A stretch of DNA of 7,415 bases from NCBI GenBank assembly GCA_035319065.1, contig DATHDM010000160.1, positions 1-7,415 of the forward strand, read 5' to 3'. Position numbers and translations under genes: made by a program. The notes under the pieces are model-generated. The model had not been told where the DNA came from, made no database searches, and saw nothing but the letters and a program-made list of their open reading frames with translations. The DNA comes from DASPRM01 sp035319065. GTDB lineage: Bacteria; Acidobacteriota; Terriglobia; Terriglobales; Acidobacteriaceae. Of the stretch, positions 5,069 through 7,415 are shown piece after piece. Within the stretch, counting starts at the first letter, position 1; each line of letters begins with the position of its first letter.

Positions 5069-7415
5069 ATGTCTGAAGCCAGAGAAAAAGCCATCGTCAC
5101 TTCTGAGGTCAACTCCAACCCGGTAAGCAGCATCGAGCAAGGCGCGCCGGAAAAGGAGAAGTCGGAGCGCAAGCGAGCTCCCGGTCTGCAGTTCCGGCGT
5201 GTTTTGACGACGGCGGGCGTCTCTCCGTACGAGACCGTGGAGTGGGAGTTGCGCACGGCGCAGATTACCGACGCCAACGGCAAGACGATCTTCGAGCAGA
5301 AGAACGTCGAGGTGGCCAAGGACTGGTCGATGACCGCAACCAACATCGTGGCCAGCAAATACCTGCACGGCACGCTGGGAACCGCGGAGCGGGAGACGGG
5401 GGCGCGCCAGCTGATCACGCGGGTGGCGGAGACGATCCGCGATTGGGGGATTCAGGCAGGCTATTTCCGCAGCGCGGACGATGCGGCTGTTTTTCATGAC
5501 GAACTGGCCTACATCCTGGTTCATCAGATGGCGGCCTTCAACTCCCCGGTGTGGTTCAACGTGGGCTGCGACCGCATCGAGCCCAACTCCGATGCCCACA
5601 ACTGGCACTGGAACCGGCAGGCTTCGCGGGTGGAGTTCACGCGTACCGGCTACAGCAATCCGCAATGCTCGGCGTGCTTCATCAACTCGGTGCGCGATTC
5701 GCTGGATTCGATTCTCACGCTGGCCAAGACCGAAGGCATGCTGTTCAAGTGGGGATCGGGAACGGGCACCAACCTGTCGACGCTGCGCGGTTCGATGGAA
5801 AACCTCTCCGGCGGCGGGCAAGCCTCGGGCCCGCTGAGCTTCATGAAGGGCTTCGACGCGTTCGCGGGAGTCATCAAGTCGGGCGGCAAGACGCGGCGCG
5901 CCGCCAAGATGGTGATCCTGAACATCGATCACCCCGATGTCGTGGACTTCATCGAGTGCAAGGCGAAGGAGGAGGCCAAGGCGTGGGCGCTGGTACAGTC
6001 GGGCTATGACGGCTCCTCTCCCGACTCCGAGGCCTACAGCTCCATCTTCTTCCAGAATGCCAACAACTCGGTGCGGGTGACGGACGACTTCATGCTGGCG
6101 ATCGAGCGGGATGGCGACTTCTCCACCCTGAGCGTGAAGGACCGCAAGCCGGTTGCGACCTACAAGGCGCGCGCTCTGCTGACCAAGATTGCCGAAGCCA
6201 CCTGGCAGTGCGGCGATCCCGGCATGCAGTTCGATACCACCATCAACCGCTGGCACACGTCGAAGAACACGGCCCGCATCAATGCCTCCAATCCCTGCTC
6301 GGAGTACATGTTCCTTGACGATTCGGCATGCAATCTGGCATCGCTGAACCTGATGAAGTTCGCGCCCAACGGGACGTTCGACATCGCGGCCTTCCGCCAC
6401 GCGGTGGATGTGCTGATCACGGCGCAGGAAATCCTGGTGGATTTTGCCGGCTATCCCACGGAAGCCATCACCCGGAACTCGCACGACTACCGCCCGCTGG
6501 GTCTGGGCTACGCCAACCTGGGCGCGCTGCTGATGGCCGCGGGGCTGCCCTACGACTCCGACGCGGGCCGGGACTACGCGGCCTGCATTACCGCCATCAT
6601 GTGCGGCGAGGCGTATAAGCAGTCGTCGATGATCGCCGAGCAGTGTCCGCCGTTGGAGCCGGCCAGCGAGCTGCTCAAGAAGAATGAAGGGTTGATCAGC
6701 GGCGGCGCCTGTCCCGGCTTCTACCTCAACCGCGAGCCCTTCCTCGACGTGATCCGCATGCACCGCGCGTCGGTGAACAGCGTGGGCAGCTCGCTCACTT
6801 CGACCACCTCGCTGGTGAAGAGCTCGCAGCTCGCGGAGCTGATCGCGGCCTCCAAGTCCACGTGGGACGAGGCTCTGGCGCAGGGGGAGAAATTCGGCTA
6901 CCGCAACTCGCAGGTCACAGTGCTGGCTCCGACCGGGACCATCGGCTTCATGATGGATTGCGACACCACCGGCATCGAGCCCGACCTGGCGCTGGTGAAG
7001 TACAAGAAGCTGGTAGGCGGCGGCATGATCAAGATCGTCAACAACACCGTGCCGGCCGCGCTCTTCAAGCTGGGTTATACCACCGAGCAGGCGGCCGCGA
7101 TCGTCGGCTACATTGACGCCACTGGCACCATCGAAGGCGCGCCGCACATCAAGGAAGAGCACCTGCCGGTATTCGATTGCTCCTTCAAGCCGTCGAAGGG
7201 CACGCGCTCCATCCACTACATGGGCCACCTGCACATGATGGCTGCCGCGCAGCCGTTTATCTCGGGCGCCATCTCGAAGACGGTGAACCTACCCGAGTCG
7301 GCTACCATCGAAGAAATCGAGCAGGCCTACATGCAGGCCTGGCGCCTGGGGCTGAAGGCGGTGGCCATCTATCGCAACGGCTGCAAGAAGTCGCAACCGC
7401 TTTCGGCGGCAGGAA
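5069..7415 (+). CDS. nrdJ: Adenosylcobalamin-dependent (class II) ribonucleoside-diphosphate reductase NrdJ, 3' end outside window
   Basis: The enzyme reduces ribonucleotides to deoxyribonucleotides using a thiyl radical generated from adenosylcobalamin, so it works with or without oxygen and needs no separate small subunit. 782 complete codons are present with no stop; the C-terminal part, normally with the shuttle cysteines, is missing. ATG 5069 follows AGGAGA (5056-5061) by 7 bases. After a hydrophilic N-terminal stretch of about 40 residues comes GLQFRRVLTTAG, the start of the conserved region. Active-site residues are visible: Cys203 in QCSACFINS (redox pair, with a nearby Cys200), NPCSE with Asn408, radical Cys410 and Glu412, Cys421 in ACNLASLNL (second redox Cys), and the phosphate loop APTGTIGF near 620-627. 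The 11-residue gap between Cys410 and Cys421 agrees with my recollection of the T. maritima enzyme. The long open frame on the opposite strand is a high-GC shadow. Confidence 0.95.
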   Translation, partial: MSEAREKAIVTSEVNSNPVSSIEQGAPEKEKSERKRAPGLQFRRVLTTAGVSPYETVEWELRTAQITDANGKTIFEQKNVEVAKDWSMTATNIVASKYLHGTLGTAERETGARQLITRVAETIRDWGIQAGYFRSADDAAVFHDELAYILVHQMAAFNSPVWFNVGCDRIEPNSDAHNWHWNRQASRVEFTRTGYSNPQCSACFINSVRDSLDSILTLAKTEGMLFKWGSGTGTNLSTLRGSMENLSGGGQASGPLSFMKGFDAFAGVIKSGGKTRRAAKMVILNIDHPDVVDFIECKAKEEAKAWALVQSGYDGSSPDSEAYSSIFFQNANNSVRVTDDFMLAIERDGDFSTLSVKDRKPVATYKARALLTKIAEATWQCGDPGMQFDTTINRWHTSKNTARINASNPCSEYMFLDDSACNLASLNLMKFAPNGTFDIAAFRHAVDVLITAQEILVDFAGYPTEAITRNSHDYRPLGLGYANLGALLMAAGLPYDSDAGRDYAACITAIMCGEAYKQSSMIAEQCPPLEPASELLKKNEGLISGGACPGFYLNREPFLDVIRMHRASVNSVGSSLTSTTSLVKSSQLAELIAASKSTWDEALAQGEKFGYRNSQVTVLAPTGTIGFMMDCDTTGIEPDLALVKYKKLVGGGMIKIVNNTVPAALFKLGYTTEQAAAIVGYIDATGTIEGAPHIKEEHLPVFDCSFKPSKGTRSIHYMGHLHMMAAAQPFISGAISKTVNLPESATIEEIEQAYMQAWRLGLKAVAIYRNGCKKSQPLSAAG

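Noticed and set aside
4717..5418. 233-codon - strand frame covering the nrdJ promoter and 5' end
   Set aside because: It runs through nrdJ and the promoter elements, and its product has no recognisable motif.
5054..7234. 726-codon open frame on the - strand opposite nrdJ
   Set aside because: It lies fully antisense to a clear NrdJ frame with all catalytic motifs; its product is rich in Arg, His, Gly and Val with no recognisable domain, as expected of a high-GC shadow frame.

Overview
The window is GC-rich throughout, uses ATG and GTG starts with purine-rich ribosome binding sites, and codes almost entirely on the + strand. It holds the distal part of a histidine biosynthesis operon, a non-coding stretch of about 800 bases, and the first 782 codons of a class II (adenosylcobalamin-dependent) ribonucleotide reductase gene. 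Several sequence features (the HisA motif THVDTEGLMQG, the HisH motif GICVGMQWMF, the style of NrdJ) remind me of Acidobacteriota. That assignment is from memory and unsearched, so treat it as a moderate-confidence guess.

Positions 1-4265 are the his operon: the 3' end of hisD, then hisC, hisB, hisH, hisF and hisA. hisD/hisC, hisC/hisB and hisB/hisH overlap by 8, 4 and 4 bases, so they look translationally coupled. The coupling then stops: hisF follows hisH after 45 bases and hisA follows hisF after 117 bases. The order hisF-hisA is the reverse of the common hisH-hisA-hisF order. Together the genes cover the late steps of the pathway: HisA isomerises ProFAR to PRFAR, HisH and HisF convert PRFAR to imidazole glycerol phosphate plus AICAR, HisB dehydrates, HisC transaminates and HisD oxidises histidinol to histidine. 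hisG and the start of hisD must lie upstream. hisI/hisE are not found after hisA.

Positions 4266-5068 contain no convincing conventional gene but are rich in structure. An 82-base nested inverted repeat starts 22 bases after hisA. Smaller dyads follow around 4394-4407, 4624-4641 and 4643-4696. Next comes a probable nrdJ promoter (TTGACA, 17-base spacer, TACTTT) with one good and one weak NrdR-like box around its -35. A roughly 280-base leader follows, containing a hairpin that would hide a strong Shine-Dalgarno in front of a 12-codon ORF, and a 9-bp long-range stem (4956-4964 with 5021-5029) just upstream of the nrdJ ribosome binding site.

Positions 5069-7415 are nrdJ, which runs off the end of the window. 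The thiyl-radical and redox cysteines are all visible, so the enzyme looks active. No new multi-gene system is evident. The most interesting material is the regulatory architecture upstream of nrdJ.
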